Below are positions 1 through 7,341 of a DNA stretch of 64,000 nt, piece by piece. The position numbers and the translations under genes are program-made. The DNA is from Geobacillus sp. 46C-IIa (lineage in GTDB: Bacteria; Bacillota; Bacilli; Bacillales; Anoxybacillaceae). The notes under the pieces are model-generated. The model saw only the letters and a list, made by a program, of their open reading frames with translations. It made no database searches and had not been told where the DNA came from. The stretch spans positions 2,552,001 to 2,616,000 of the forward strand of contig NZ_CP061474.1 of the NCBI RefSeq assembly GCF_014679505.1, read 5' to 3'. Within the stretch, counting starts at the first letter, position 1; each line of letters opens with the position of its first letter.

Positions 1-40
1 GATCCGAATGACACAACCAATAAAGGTGAATAAAAAAGCT

Positions 41-92
41 GAAGGGGCTGACCCAAAACACAAATTCGTTTTCGGTCAGCCCCTTTCTTCTT
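41..92 (+). terminator. Rho-independent terminator, probably bidirectional
   Basis: A GGGGCTGACC stem pairs with GGTCAGCCCC around a short AT-rich loop and is followed by a T-rich tract on the + strand. An A-rich tract on the left side could serve the opposite strand. It probably ends a gene lying left of the window. Confidence 0.7.
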
Positions 93-265
93 ATTACCAT
101 ATATAGGTATAAAACAATCACCAAAAAACAATATGTTTATTTTGTTTAAGAAAAATCACTCCCTTAGGCCAATCCCCTTTTTTGGATAACGAGCTATCCC
201 CAAACAGCGTATACGGTTTGAATTGAAGTCTAACTTTCATTTCGCAATCGTTCAGCGTGCTGTTT

Positions 266-438
266 TCACACAGGAATCTTATTTCGAACGACATCCCACA
301 CAATTCGATAATTAATGGAGAAATAACTGTGGATCAGCATATCCCTCATGCCAGCCATCTTTCTCCATTCAATATATGGGGATGCTTGCCTGATTTCGTC
401 TGGAATGTTTTTGGCTGCTTCTCCAATCACTAATATGT
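266..438 (-). pseudogene. HepT-like (DUF86) toxin, C-terminal remnant
   Basis: The minus-strand frame ending in TGA at 266-268 reads about 56 residues without a usable start: [14 protein letters not shown], then [13 protein letters not shown], then [13 protein letters not shown]. This is the pattern of the C-terminal half of HepT/DUF86 RNases, and RDMLIH fits the catalytic R-x4-H motif. The N-terminal half is missing, because the frame runs straight into the stop codon of the neighbouring membrane-protein gene at 441. No MntA/HepN antitoxin partner is visible. I read it as a dead fragment left by a rearrangement. The family call is from motif recognition only. Confidence 0.7.
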
Positions 439-440
439 TT

Positions 441-1169
441 TTAAAACCAATAAGTGATGGTATCTAACATGCCCAGTAATACCATCACAATTCCAGCGGT
501 TTGCTGAATGAGCTTCCCTACCCGTCTTCCTTTTTTCATGACAGTACCGCTCAATCCTAAGTACCAAAGGATGAGGATGAATAAAATAACCGGTATAGAA
601 GTTCCAACGGCAAAGACGCTCGGCAACAACACTCCATAAGACGTTGAGTATACGAGAGGCATGAGAGTCACAAAAAATAGAACAAACATCGTTGGACAAA
701 AAGCTAACGAAAAACCTAATCCCATGAAAAACGAGCCGATTTTTCCTTTTGCCCATCTCTCCGGCACTCTGAACAAAGTGACATTCCAATACATTTTAAA
801 AAGCCCTAACAAATACAAGCCTACGAGAATAAGAATCGGTCCAATGAGCTTTCTTAACCATGGAAAGTATAGTGTCAGTGTACTTTGAATCTCCTTCCCC
901 ATCAACCAGACGATCAAGCCTAATCCGGAGAAAGCAATGATCTTTCCGAAAATAAATAAAAGCAGCTCTCTCCAAGCGATCCCCTTTTGCAGAGATTGGT
1001 TGCTGTACAATGTGATTGCTCCTAGGTTGCTAGTCAGCTGGCACGGAGCCATCGCTCCGACGATGCCAAGAAGAAACGCTGACAAAATAGGAAATGCTGT
1101 TGTGCTGTTGGTCATATTAAGAAACGGCTGGCTTAGCAGGTTGCTGATTTGGCTTAGGAATGAATACAC
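441..1169 (-). CDS. CcdA/TauE-like polytopic membrane protein, possibly copper or thiol related
   Basis: About 242 residues with roughly six hydrophobic segments. Two conserved cysteine motifs sit in membrane segments: [11 protein letters not shown] near the start and [12 protein letters not shown] in the middle. That pairing is typical of the DsbD/CcdA and 'sulfite exporter TauE-like' superfamily, which moves reducing equivalents or metal ions across the membrane. The GTG at 1169 is chosen because AGAGGGTGAG lies about 7 bases upstream; the ATG at 1190 has no ribosome site. It lies downstream of the BNR-type lipoprotein gene on the same strand, but a terminator separates them. Substrate is unknown; the copper-rich neighbourhood suggests cuproprotein maturation. 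Confidence 0.75.
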   Translation of the reverse strand: MYSFLSQISNLLSQPFLNMTNSTTAFPILSAFLLGIVGAMAPCQLTSNLGAITLYSNQSLQKGIAWRELLLFIFGKIIAFSGLGLIVWLMGKEIQSTLTLYFPWLRKLIGPILILVGLYLLGLFKMYWNVTLFRVPERWAKGKIGSFFMGLGFSLAFCPTMFVLFFVTLMPLVYSTSYGVLLPSVFAVGTSIPVILFILILWYLGLSGTVMKKGRRVGKLIQQTAGIVMVLLGMLDTITYWF

Positions 1170-1249
1170 TCTTTTTCTCACCCTCTTCATCTATTACTTA
1201 TATTGTAGCAGTGAATTTTGCAAAAATTATGGAGCGATATATTTTTAGG

Positions 1250-1279
1250 CAAACAAAAAGACATGCGCCCGCATGTCTC
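1250..1279 (-). terminator. Rho-independent terminator after the BNR-type lipoprotein
   Basis: Read on the minus strand, AGACATGCG and CGCATGTCT form a perfect stem with a three-base loop, followed by TTTTTGTTTG. Confidence 0.8.
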
Positions 1280-2253
1280 TATATTTCCCCTTCTGATGCT
1301 AGTTTTGTCCAACTGTCACCGTTATTTTTTGTCATAAAAATATTCCCCTTCATCGTAACAATCACTATTTCTTTGTCGTCTCCTGGATTTGAAGTGATAT
1401 ACATGATATGGTCTTTTTCATCCAATGGCGGAACAGAAAGAACCTCTTCTTGCTTTGTGTCTAATGATTGTTTGATGAGTACAGGCTGACCATTCTCTAC
1501 AGCCGCAAATACAACGGACTTCTCTTGAAACGTAAATGTCGTCGTATCCATTTTTCTCGTAAACCGCTCAAACGTATTCCCGTTATCTCTCGAAATGAAC
1601 ACTCCTTCGGCTGTACTAATTCCGACCATATTTTCATCCGTCGGGTGAGCGGCAATCGTTCCCGCCGCCGTTTGCGGCAAGCCGTCCAATTGACTTGGCG
1701 ACCACGTTTTGCCGTCGTCTTTACTGTAAAATACCCCTTGTCCAAGTGTTTTATTTTCTTCTTGATTCACCACATAGATAGTATGGCTTTTATAACCAAC
1801 CGTCATATAATGGAAATCGGACTCTTTATAAAATCCTAAATTCATTAATGTTTGTCCATTGTCAAAACTTTTCACAAGACCAAGTGGATTTCCTAACGAT
1901 GAACCTTCTTCAGGATGTCCCGATGAATAAAAGCCGTCGTCCGTAGCTGAAAAGCCCATATAATCATGTTTATTGGAGACCGTTTCATACCACTTATTGT
2001 TTTGGTAAACGAGCAACCCTTTATGAGTAGCAAAGTAAACCGCATTTTGATTGCGTACATAACCAACTCCATGCAAATGTTCGATCTTCCCTTCCTTTTT
2101 TTCTTTAAAGAAGGGATTATTGGCAACAGATACATTCGATTTTGACTGTTCTTTGCTCGTAATAAAAGCCTGTTGTTTTTCGTTGGATGATGAACAGGCG
2201 CTTAAAAGAAGAAGGACGGATGTCATGATGATGGCTTTTTTCATTTTTGTCAT
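1279..2253 (-). CDS. Secreted lipoprotein with BNR/sortilin-like repeats (F510_1955-type)
   Basis: 324 residues. It opens with a lipoprotein signal (MKKAIIMTSVLLLLSACSS, lipobox LSAC), so it should be anchored outside the membrane. The body carries several Asp-box (BNR) units such as SFDNGQT, SKDDGKTWS, SRDNGNTFE and TKNNGDSW, spaced as in sortilin/YCF48-type beta-propellers, and HLHGVGY near residue 60. The annotation used for such proteins is 'F510_1955 family glycosylhydrolase', but no catalytic activity can be read here. It is divergent from the YVTN propeller gene, and the two share a 230-base promoter region. A redox or metal-related scaffold role is inference. Confidence 0.8.
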   Translation of the reverse strand: MTKMKKAIIMTSVLLLLSACSSSNEKQQAFITSKEQSKSNVSVANNPFFKEKKEGKIEHLHGVGYVRNQNAVYFATHKGLLVYQNNKWYETVSNKHDYMGFSATDDGFYSSGHPEEGSSLGNPLGLVKSFDNGQTLMNLGFYKESDFHYMTVGYKSHTIYVVNQEENKTLGQGVFYSKDDGKTWSPSQLDGLPQTAAGTIAAHPTDENMVGISTAEGVFISRDNGNTFERFTRKMDTTTFTFQEKSVVFAAVENGQPVLIKQSLDTKQEEVLSVPPLDEKDHIMYITSNPGDDKEIVIVTMKGNIFMTKNNGDSWTKLASEGEI

Positions 2254-2399
2254 AGATGTTCATTCCCCTTCACGCATAGTGTAAATCGTCGCATATTTTC
2301 TACCTAGCCATTTAAAATTATTTTATATTTTACATGATAAATTTGCAGAATCTATGAATTTCGATAAACTGTAACGATTTGAAGACATTTTATTCCCAT

Positions 2400-2415
2400 T
2401 GTGAAATTTATCACA
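2400..2415. promoter_or_regulatory. FNR/CRP-type operator
   Basis: TGTGAAATTTATCACA matches the TGTGA-N6-TCACA consensus of Bacillus Fnr exactly in both half sites. It lies 69 bases before the ATG of the beta-propeller lipoprotein and in the shared region with the divergent lipoprotein gene. Induction under low oxygen is inferred from the motif alone. Confidence 0.65.
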
Positions 2416-2483
2416 GCAACCTAACCCATTTGTCAATATCATGTCGGTAGACTCAACCTAAAGCAAAAGGAGGAAAACCGCTC

Positions 2484-3557
2484 ATGCGCAAAACCGCGAT
2501 TGCATGGTTATCGTTATTGGCGATGTTGGCGTTTGTTCTCGGGGGGTGCGCAACCAATTTCCCTCAAGATAAAACCGAACCGGAGAAAAATGGGCAGTCA
2601 GCCGCCTCTGAACAAACAGAAGAGGCGAAAAACGATTATTATTTCACTGCCAACGAGGGCGGAAGCATTTCAAAAATTGATGTCAAAACAAACGAAGTAG
2701 TCGCAACGATCAACGTGGACGGCGCGGTCCATAACGTCCAAGTTTCTCCCGACGGAAACATTCTCGGTGCCACGCTAGTTCCGGAAATGCACCACGGTCA
2801 TGACCAGTCAATGGATATGAAGGGATTAGCGTTGTTTTATAACACGGAAACGAATGAATTGATCAAGAAAGTGAAAGTAGGGCGCCATCCCGCCCATATC
2901 GTTTTCACTGAAAACGGAAAGTACGCTCTCGTGACCAATAATGAGGACGATGACGTTTCGGTGATTGATATGGGGAGCTACTCCGTCATTCAAACGATTC
3001 CAACCGGGAAAGGCCCACATGGATTTCGTATCTCAAAAGATAGTCGATACGCATATGTCGCCAACATGGGGGAAGACAGCGTAAGTGTTCTCAATCTAAA
3101 AACGATGAAGGAAGAAAAGAAAATAAAAGTAGGATCTACCCCTGTTACAACCGGCATTACTTCGGACGGCAAAACGTTGGTCGTAACGTTGAATGCCGAA
3201 AATGCCTTGGCCATTGTTGACGTAACAAGCGGGAAAGTGGAAAAAGTCCCTGTCGGGCAAGGGCCAGCCCAAGTGTATGTAGATCCTAACGATACGTTTG
3301 CTTATGTCGCCAATCAAGGGACGAAAGAGACGCCATCCCATTCCGTAAGCAAAGTAAACATCAAAACAAAACAAGTCGTGGCCACGATTGAGACAGGAGA
3401 CGGGGCGCATGGGGTCGTCACGAGCCCGGATGGCAAGTATGTTTTCGTGACAAATATGTTCGACAACACCGTAAGCGTCATTGATCAAGAACAAAACAAG
3501 GCAATCCAAACGGTTCAAGTAGGCGAAATGCCCAACGGGATCAGCATCATGCCGTAA
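2484..3557 (+). CDS. YVTN-repeat beta-propeller lipoprotein
   Basis: 357 residues. The N-terminus is a lipoprotein signal ending in VLGGC. From about residue 50 the chain is built of roughly 42-residue YVTN/YncE repeats, with recurring signatures such as VHNVQVSPDGN, YALVTNNEDDDVSVIDM, YAYVANMGEDSVSVL and VFVTNMFDNTVSVID, consistent with a seven-bladed propeller. An H-rich insert (MHHGHDQSMDMK) near residue 100 could bind metal. AAAGGAGG lies 9 bases before the ATG. Such proteins accompany respiratory or metal-binding systems; here it sits behind an FNR-like site and next to copper and Rieske genes. Function is otherwise unknown. Confidence 0.85.
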   Translation: MRKTAIAWLSLLAMLAFVLGGCATNFPQDKTEPEKNGQSAASEQTEEAKNDYYFTANEGGSISKIDVKTNEVVATINVDGAVHNVQVSPDGNILGATLVPEMHHGHDQSMDMKGLALFYNTETNELIKKVKVGRHPAHIVFTENGKYALVTNNEDDDVSVIDMGSYSVIQTIPTGKGPHGFRISKDSRYAYVANMGEDSVSVLNLKTMKEEKKIKVGSTPVTTGITSDGKTLVVTLNAENALAIVDVTSGKVEKVPVGQGPAQVYVDPNDTFAYVANQGTKETPSHSVSKVNIKTKQVVATIETGDGAHGVVTSPDGKYVFVTNMFDNTVSVIDQEQNKAIQTVQVGEMPNGISIMP

Positions 3558-3560
3558 AGG

Positions 3561-3600
3561 GAAAAGCAGCAGGTTGGACGTTCCGGCCTGCTGCTTTTCT
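3561..3600 (+). terminator. Rho-independent terminator after the beta-propeller gene
   Basis: GAAAAGCAGCAGG and CCTGCTGCTTTTC form a 13-base stem just after the stop codon. Confidence 0.85.
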
Positions 3601-3615
3601 GCGGAAAACTAATTT

Positions 3616-4117
3616 TCATTTTTCCCTTTTCCTCGGGCTCAATACGGCAATATACACATTGCCATCTTGAACATAAGCGTCAAATATATCTAACGGTCTT
3701 GGCGGCGGCCCCGCTACATTGATACCATATTCGTTATATTGCCCCGCGTGGCACGGACATAAAAAGCGGATGCCTGTTTTCTGCGTGTTCTCCTCAGCAT
3801 CTCCAACGGTGCAACCTAGATGGGTGCAAACCGGGGACATAATGAGTAAAGAACCGTCTTTATTTTTGTTAATGTACACAACCCCTTCCCGTTCTTGTTC
3901 AGTCCATGCATCTTTTATGGTAGCTTTGTGCGGCACCTTTTTGGGGGAATTCCCCTTTTGTTAATTCGCTTAGAGGACCGAGATTAGCCATTGAACTTGT
4001 ATTCACCGTTTTCTTATCGTTGCTGCAGGCAGTCAGTCCTGCAGGCAATACCGAAACAGCCAGCAGTCCAGCCGCCCCCTTTAACGACCTGCTAAGAAAC
4101 TCTCGGCGATTCAACAT
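3616..4117 (-). pseudogene. Rieske [2Fe-2S] protein with Tat signal, frameshifted
   Basis: Two overlapping minus frames together give one Rieske protein. The first (3899-4117) starts MLNRREFLSRSLKGAAG, a twin-arginine signal followed by ...VLPAGLTAC. The second (3616-3936) carries box I CTHLGC and box II CPCHAGQYN, the 2Fe-2S ligands. The frames join near 3945-3955, where the coding strand reads CCCCCAAAAAGG: dropping one base joins ...EFPQK to VPHKATIKDAW. As sequenced, translation from the signal peptide stops before the cluster domain. Causes could be a real mutation, a homopolymer sequencing error, or slippage on the A5/C5 run. A strong GGAAGGAGGG site precedes the ATG. The intact protein would be an exported electron carrier of about 165 residues. 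Confidence 0.85.
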
Positions 4118-4178
4118 AAGATTTTCCCTCCTTCCCTCCTCTCATATAGGGAGGTTCATGAAATAAGAGGGGAATCGA

Positions 4179-4319
4179 TCAGCGTTTATCGCGCAATGCG
4201 AGCTTTACCGCCAAATACACAACCAATCCAATGGCAAGCAAATGAAGAAACCAGCCGAGAATGCCAATCCCCATCATCCCCCAGCCACTCATCATCCCAC
4301 TCATCATCCCATTCATCAT
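4179..4319 (-). CDS. Small Met-rich single-pass membrane protein
   Basis: 46 residues starting MMNGMMSGMMSGWGMMGIG, then one hydrophobic helix (WFLHLLAIGLVVYLAVKL) and a basic tail LRDKR. AGGGGTG lies 6 bases before the chosen ATG; an in-frame ATG at 4340 would add seven residues but has no ribosome site. Methionine-rich stretches facing the cell exterior are common in copper-handling peptides, and it lies between the cupredoxin and Rieske genes on the same strand. Similar short Met-rich helices appear beside copper genes in other Bacilli, but I do not recognise a named family. Copper binding is inference. Confidence 0.7.
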   Translation of the reverse strand: MMNGMMSGMMSGWGMMGIGILGWFLHLLAIGLVVYLAVKLALRDKR

Positions 4320-4583
4320 CCTTATCACCCCTTGAATCATCTAGAAATCATTTTCATTGATCGAATACTCCCATTTACACTTGATGCGACCAAAAACCGA
4401 TCCACAACGTTTTCATCATCTTCCTTTTGCCTTACTTTAAGATATAGAGGAAAAGTGTGGAGAAAATATTGATAAGAACATAAAAATATTTGTCAAGGCT
4501 TTCGCAAACGTTCATTTCCCTTTTGGTCGCCACGCCTTCTATTGGCCAAAACAAATGTCGAGAAGGTCTCGGCAGCCATCATC

Positions 4584-5528
4584 TTATGAAACTTTCGCCC
4601 ATCCAACCATACCAGATTCTTTATGCCCTGGAACCGTACAATAAAATCGAAACACACCGCTTTCGATTGGTATGAACGTCACCTCGGCTGTTTTCCCTGG
4701 CAAGGAATGAACATGAACGTTCGCATTTTCTGCATGGTTTTCATGGTCATTCCGCTGTAACAAGGACGCCTTCATATTTTCGAATTCAATGTCATGTTCC
4801 ACTCGACCGCTGTTTTTTAGAATTAAGGTCACAGGTTGCCCTACAGTCAGTTGCAGACTTTTAGGAAGGTAAACAAATTCCGTTGCTTCAATCACTACCT
4901 TTTTCCCCTTTGTTTCGATGCTTAACGGAGGTGCAGCTTGGTTGTGGTCCTCCATAAAATGGTTCAAGGACGAATTCGTCATTGGAAGATCAGAAGACCG
5001 AGCAAATTCATTATATAAATGGTTATACAAATAGAAAAACAGCGGAAGGGCGATTGCTAACCATAGCGGGTTATGGAATAGTTTATTTATCAAAAATGAA
5101 TGATTAAAACCCGCTTCTTGTTGAAGCATGTATAGAACAATACAAGTCATTCCAACAAATAGAACAAGCATAATGTGGACCGTAGGGTCTTGATATTCAG
5201 GCGCAATCATTTCTCCTAACATCGCTCCCATCATGCCGCCCATGACTCCTGATAAAACACCGTCGATGATGGCCATGATGCTAATCGGCATTCCAGCGAA
5301 AAATCCAGCTAAAAACCCAAAAGTCATTCCTAAAATGGTTGATAAAAAGAGATTGCCATTGTAAGAAATCCCAGCCAGCAGGCCGCCTGTCAGCCCCGCC
5401 AACATTCCTAACGCCATGGCCGCCATCATTCCAGCCATGCATGTGATTTTCTTCCTTTTGATAAAGATGAAAGCAATCACAACGAAAGACAAAACCGCCG
5501 CGATTCCCCCAGTGAATAACATCGGCAA
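4584..5528 (-). CDS. Membrane-anchored cupredoxin-domain protein
   Basis: 314 residues in two parts. Residues 1-180 hold about five hydrophobic helices rich in Met and Gly (MAGMMAAMALGMLAG, GVMGGMMGAMLGEM). Residues 205-314 form a plastocyanin/cupredoxin domain with the type-1 copper ligands in order: His in VEHDIEF, then Cys, His and Met in the closing FYCTVPGHKESGM. A His-rich insert (RNDHENHAENANVHVH) lies between ligands. The start is TTG at 5528 with GGAGGG 8 bases upstream; an ATG two codons later is the alternative. It probably passes electrons outside the membrane, possibly to or from the divergent multicopper oxidase. It is transcribed towards the Met-rich peptide and the Rieske gene. 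Confidence 0.85.
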   Translation of the reverse strand: MPMLFTGGIAAVLSFVVIAFIFIKRKKITCMAGMMAAMALGMLAGLTGGLLAGISYNGNLFLSTILGMTFGFLAGFFAGMPISIMAIIDGVLSGVMGGMMGAMLGEMIAPEYQDPTVHIMLVLFVGMTCIVLYMLQQEAGFNHSFLINKLFHNPLWLAIALPLFFYLYNHLYNEFARSSDLPMTNSSLNHFMEDHNQAAPPLSIETKGKKVVIEATEFVYLPKSLQLTVGQPVTLILKNSGRVEHDIEFENMKASLLQRNDHENHAENANVHVHSLPGKTAEVTFIPIESGVFRFYCTVPGHKESGMVGWAKVS

Positions 5529-5552
5529 CGGATGATCCCTCCTGCAAATGTT

Positions 5553-5580
5553 TATTTGTACACATATATGTGTGCAAATA
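5553..5580. promoter_or_regulatory. 28-base palindrome, candidate operator
   Basis: Around TTTGTACACATA/TATGTGTGCAAA the two arms are complementary over 14 bases with one mismatch. The site sits 25 bases upstream of the cupredoxin start, in the region shared with the divergent multicopper oxidase. It does not look like a CsoR or CueR box; an ArsR- or MarR-type regulator is possible. No regulator gene lies next to it. Confidence 0.55.
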
Positions 5581-5756
5581 CTAGGTTAGTCCATGTCAGT
5601 GAACACACCGGCTGAGTTTGAACAAAAATAGAGAACGTGTCGTCCGATTACAGCTTTTTGTATTACACCTGCATGTATTCTGTTCATAAAACGACTATCC
5701 ACACATGCCGCAGCATATGATGAAATGGTGATACTTTCTCTAAAGGGGGAGAGGAA

Positions 5757-6722
5757 ATGCATGGTTACTTGCCCGGAAATCCTCAAACGCCTATTATCAC
5801 GCCCAATGTAAAAAATGCGCCATTTCGTGTTCTCAAAAACGGGATAAAACAATTTCACTTGCGGGCGGAACCGGTCGTGCATGAGTTGGTAAACGGCATT
5901 AAAATCCGCGGGTATGGATACAACGGAAGTATTCCCGGGCCGACGATTCTTGTCAATCAAGGGGACTATGTTCACATTACAGTCGAAAACCGTTTGCCAG
6001 AAGCAACATCCGTCCATTGGCACGGATTAATTGTTTCCAACCGAATGGACGGCGTACCCGGCCCTGGAGGCAGCCCGATGATCCAACCTGGGGAAAGTTT
6101 TACGTATGAATTTCGCATCCAACAGTCAGGAACGTTTATGTACCACAGCCATGTCCATGACGCAAAACAAGAGTTAATGGGATTGGCAGGCATGCTTATT
6201 TCGCGCGGCATATACGAAGAACCTGTGGACCGCGATTATGTTCTGTTGCTTCAAGAGTGGGCTGTGCAGATGGGGATGCATCAACAAACTAGCAGCCATC
6301 CAATGAATGATCATCCTTCCAAACAATTGGCTCCAAATATATATGACATCGACCCAATGTCAATGATGTTTAATTTCTTCACAATTAACGGCAAAGCCTA
6401 TCCTGATACTGCTCCTTTACTTGTCCGATATGGCGAACGCGTCCGTATTCGCCTTGGCAATGTAAGTATGGATTCTCATCCGATGCATTTTCACGGGCAT
6501 GAGTTTATTGTCACCGCGGTTGACGGAAATCCGATTCCTATGATGGCAAGATTAAAACGAAACACGATTAATGTAGCGCCAGGAGAAACATGGAACATCG
6601 AATTTTTGGCTAACAATCCGGGAAATTGGGTCTTTCACTGTCATAAACCCCACCATACAACGAACGCGCATGCAATGGAGGGAATGGGCGGCATGGTGGC
6701 GATGGTCCGTTATGTGAAATAA
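5757..6722 (+). CDS. Two-domain multicopper oxidase
   Basis: 321 residues. All four copper motifs are visible: HWHG at 87-90, HSH at 130-132, HPMHFHGH at 241-248 and HCHKPHH at 294-300, where Cys295 would bridge the type-1 and trinuclear sites. It has about 320 residues rather than the 450-500 of three-domain CotA-like laccases, so it is a two-domain type. No signal peptide is visible. The usual axial position ten residues after Cys295 is His305, with Met307 close by, so the axial ligand is uncertain. AAAGGGGGAGAGG precedes the ATG. Likely substrates are Cu(I), Mn(II), phenols or nitrite-related; the sequence cannot choose. It is divergent from the cupredoxin gene. Confidence 0.85.
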   Translation: MHGYLPGNPQTPIITPNVKNAPFRVLKNGIKQFHLRAEPVVHELVNGIKIRGYGYNGSIPGPTILVNQGDYVHITVENRLPEATSVHWHGLIVSNRMDGVPGPGGSPMIQPGESFTYEFRIQQSGTFMYHSHVHDAKQELMGLAGMLISRGIYEEPVDRDYVLLLQEWAVQMGMHQQTSSHPMNDHPSKQLAPNIYDIDPMSMMFNFFTINGKAYPDTAPLLVRYGERVRIRLGNVSMDSHPMHFHGHEFIVTAVDGNPIPMMARLKRNTINVAPGETWNIEFLANNPGNWVFHCHKPHHTTNAHAMEGMGGMVAMVRYVK

Positions 6723-6733
6723 ATGAATACTCA

Positions 6734-6766
6734 GAAAAAAACGGCAGCCCTGCCGTTTTTTCTTTA
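6734..6766. terminator. Bidirectional terminator between oxidase and flavin reductase remnant
   Basis: AAAAAACGGCAG and CTGCCGTTTTTT form a stem with a CC-sized loop and T runs on both strands, just after the oxidase stop. Confidence 0.85.
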
Positions 6767-6836
6767 AAATGAACAATAAACATTTCGATGCAGACACCTG
6801 TTTTTTAATTTTCCAGCAAAATGAGAGGGGGAAACA

Positions 6837-7211
6837 AATTTGGCGCAAATGGAGCTGCGCCCGGATCGTTCCCATCATTCCGCCTGACACTCCGGCAGTC
6901 ATCACAGGCTTATTGGTGAGCACCTTATCGACGCGCGACAGCCAGTCCAGCGCGTTTTTCAACACGCCGGGAACCGACCAATTGTACTCAGGTGTGACGA
7001 TCAACACGCCGTCAGCGGCAGCGATTTGCCGTTTGAACGCTGCGACGACTTCAGGCGGATTCAGTTCATCGTCTTGATTATAATGCGGCAGCCGCCCGAT
7101 ATCGGCGATGTCGAGTTGGAATTTGTCTTTGTACCGCTCTTGAATCAATTTCACCAGTTTCATGTTGTATGACTCTTTTCGCACACTTCCGACCAACGCA
7201 ACGATGTTCAT
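6837..7211 (-). pseudogene. NADPH-dependent FMN reductase, 3'-truncated
   Basis: From the ATG at 7211 (GGAAGG upstream) the frame reads a normal flavodoxin-like FMN reductase for about 125 residues: MNIVALVGSVRKESYN, TPEYNWSVPGVLKNALDW, GVSGGMMGT and QLHLRQI. After that the similarity stops; family members continue about 50 more residues. The open frame runs on to 6552, through the terminator and antisense to the oxidase gene, giving unlikely sequence. I take this as a 3' deletion. The NADPH-binding start and the SxxGG flavin loop are intact, so a partly folded product is possible but probably inactive. Confidence 0.75.
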
Positions 7212-7341
7212 TTGCATTCCTTCCTCCATCCATTGATCGATTTCTGCTTGGCCAATAACAGAGAGGACACAGCGTCCATGCCCCCTTACCAGTTTAGCAC
7301 AAGTAAATTTCTCCCGCTTCTTCCTTGTCTTCCAGTTTGCG

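Noticed and set aside
118..303. 61-residue minus-strand frame starting [10 protein letters not shown]
   Set aside because: Overlaps the HepT remnant in another frame, has no ribosome site and no recognisable family. It may contain decayed sequence but is not supported as a gene.
6552..6720. Extension of the flavin reductase frame antisense to the oxidase
   Set aside because: Sequence is low in protein-like pattern and runs through a strong terminator; it is read-through of a truncated gene, not a separate domain.
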